Positions 63,308-64,000 of a stretch of DNA of 64,000 bases are shown piece by piece. Each line of letters begins with the position of its first letter. The first letter of the stretch is position 1. The stretch is taken from positions 1 to 64,000 of the forward strand of contig CBIHOD010000011.1 of assembly GCA_966211815.1 (NCBI GenBank), in the 5' to 3' direction. Under the pieces are notes generated by a model, which saw nothing but the letters and a program-made list of their open reading frames with translations, was not told the origin of the DNA and searched no databases. The stretch is from JANPCX01 sp966211815 (GTDB taxonomy: Bacteria > Pseudomonadota > Gammaproteobacteria > Burkholderiales > Burkholderiaceae_C). Both the position numbers and the translations under genes were made by a program.

Positions 63308-63994
63308 TCAGGCCATCAGGAAGCGGTAGAAGTTGCGCAGCATCGCCGCCGTCGCGCCCCAGATGAAGTAAGGCGGCGCGCCCGCCGAGGCGCCGGGGGG
63401 CGTCCAGGGCATCGACATGAATTCGCGGCGCAGCCCTGCGACTTCCACCCGGTGGTGGCGGTGGTGGGCCGGGTCCATCAAGAAGGCCAGGGGCACTTCG
63501 AACACCTCGGCCACTTCGGAAGGGTCGGGCCGCAGGGCCATGGCGGCGGCGTCCACCAGCGCCACCACCGGCGTCACGACGAAGCCGGTCACGGTGGTGT
63601 AAGTGTGGAGCGGCCCCAGCACTTCGGCGTGCCCGGGCAGCAGGCCGACTTCCTCCTGCGCCTCGCGCAGGGCCGTGGCGACGGCGTCCGCATCCCCGGG
63701 CTCGGCGCGCCCGCCGGGGAAGCTGATCTGACCCGCGTGGTCGGTGAGGTGTTCGGTGCGGCGCGTCAGCAGCACAGTGAGTTCGCCCCGCTGCACCAAC
63801 GGGACCAGCACCGACGCCATCGCGGGCGGCCTGTCGCCGATGCGGCCGTCGTTGCGGATCTCCGGCTCCCAGGTCGCGTCGACACTGAAGCGCCGTCTCA
63901 AAGCCTGGGGATGCAAGCGCTCGATCGGCACCGCCGGCAGGTCGCGGTCGACCCGCACCACGGGGCACTCTTGCGGATCGAAGATCAACGCCAT
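63308..63994 (-). CDS. CoA pyrophosphatase (Nudix hydrolase)
   Basis: This 228-residue enzyme combines the Nudix box (ISFPGGRAEPGDAD to REAQEEVGL, about 90-118) with the upstream LLTRRTEHLTDHAGQ element that marks the UPF0035/CoA-pyrophosphatase group (NudL-like). It cleaves CoA and acyl-CoA to phosphopantetheine and 3',5'-ADP. The reading frame is complete; its start lies 6 bp from the window edge and its promoter is outside. It is 54 bp upstream of the CobD-like gene on the same strand. Confidence 0.9.
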   Translation of the reverse strand: MALIFDPQECPVVRVDRDLPAVPIERLHPQALRRRFSVDATWEPEIRNDGRIGDRPPAMASVLVPLVQRGELTVLLTRRTEHLTDHAGQISFPGGRAEPGDADAVATALREAQEEVGLLPGHAEVLGPLHTYTTVTGFVVTPVVALVDAAAMALRPDPSEVAEVFEVPLAFLMDPAHHRHHRVEVAGLRREFMSMPWTPPGASAGAPPYFIWGATAAMLRNFYRFLMA

Positions 63995-64000
63995 GGCGCG

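Overview
This window is a high-GC bacterial chromosome segment that reads as core genome of a betaproteobacterium in the order Burkholderiales, most likely Comamonadaceae-like. The reasons are gene order (smc-zipA with ligA close by, dapC-dapD-PilT-type ATPase-dapE-prmB, M48 protease-rsgA-CobD/CbiB-CoA pyrophosphatase), the five-gene branched-chain amino acid ABC cassette, and the codon bias. The assignment is an inference from context; no rRNA or other taxonomic marker is present. I found no tRNA, rRNA, CRISPR array, insertion sequence or prophage.

Layout. 0.2-5.6 kb: a minus-strand Liv-type ABC importer operon (binding protein, LivH, LivM, LivG, LivF) with a small membrane protein behind it. 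5.7-9.7 kb: plus-strand stress and envelope genes (selO, msrB, septation protein, bolA-like, parvulin foldase) closed by a strong terminator. 9.7-12.5 kb: an orphan LolD/YbbA-type ATPase divergent from a TesA-like esterase, then peptide deformylase and a DeoR-family repressor. 12.6-24.1 kb: a Nudix-cupin fusion, then minus-strand ligA, a receiver-domain protein, a secreted heparinase II/III-type lyase, zipA and smc. 24.2-26.7 kb: queF, an AT-rich islet with one papain-like cysteine protease, and a DUF72 gene. 26.7-34.6 kb: diaminopimelate (lysine and peptidoglycan) genes dapC, dapD and dapE with an embedded PilU-type ATPase, then prmB and an ABC-F ATPase. 34.7-42.8 kb: ohr, a TPR-methyltransferase with a basic tail, a patatin, dnaE and trhO. 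42.8-48.6 kb: a DUF599 protein, a Cache-like secreted protein, a DoxX-pirin-pirin operon divergent from its likely LysR regulator, and gluQ. 48.7-57.2 kb: a DUF2339-DUF3999 envelope pair, hydroxypyruvate isomerase, FKBP isomerase, a transglutaminase-like protein and an MFS exporter. 57.2-64 kb: an RhlE-type helicase, oligoribonuclease, M48 protease, rsgA, a CobD/CbiB-family protein and CoA pyrophosphatase.

Most of the window is housekeeping. The unusual material is: (1) the AT-rich cysteine-protease islet at about 25.03-25.72 kb; (2) a 256-bp composite of two large hairpins whose loops are inverted copies of one another, at 30.13-30.39 kb; (3) a secreted lyase and a receiver protein sitting between zipA and ligA; (4) a Nudix-cupin fusion divergent from a DeoR repressor across a 10-bp-periodic AT-rich motif; and (5) a few clean dyads that look like operators (46.58, 48.73 and 59.24 kb). 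I did not find a multi-gene system that I can defend as new; the protease islet and the hairpin composite are the best candidates for follow-up.
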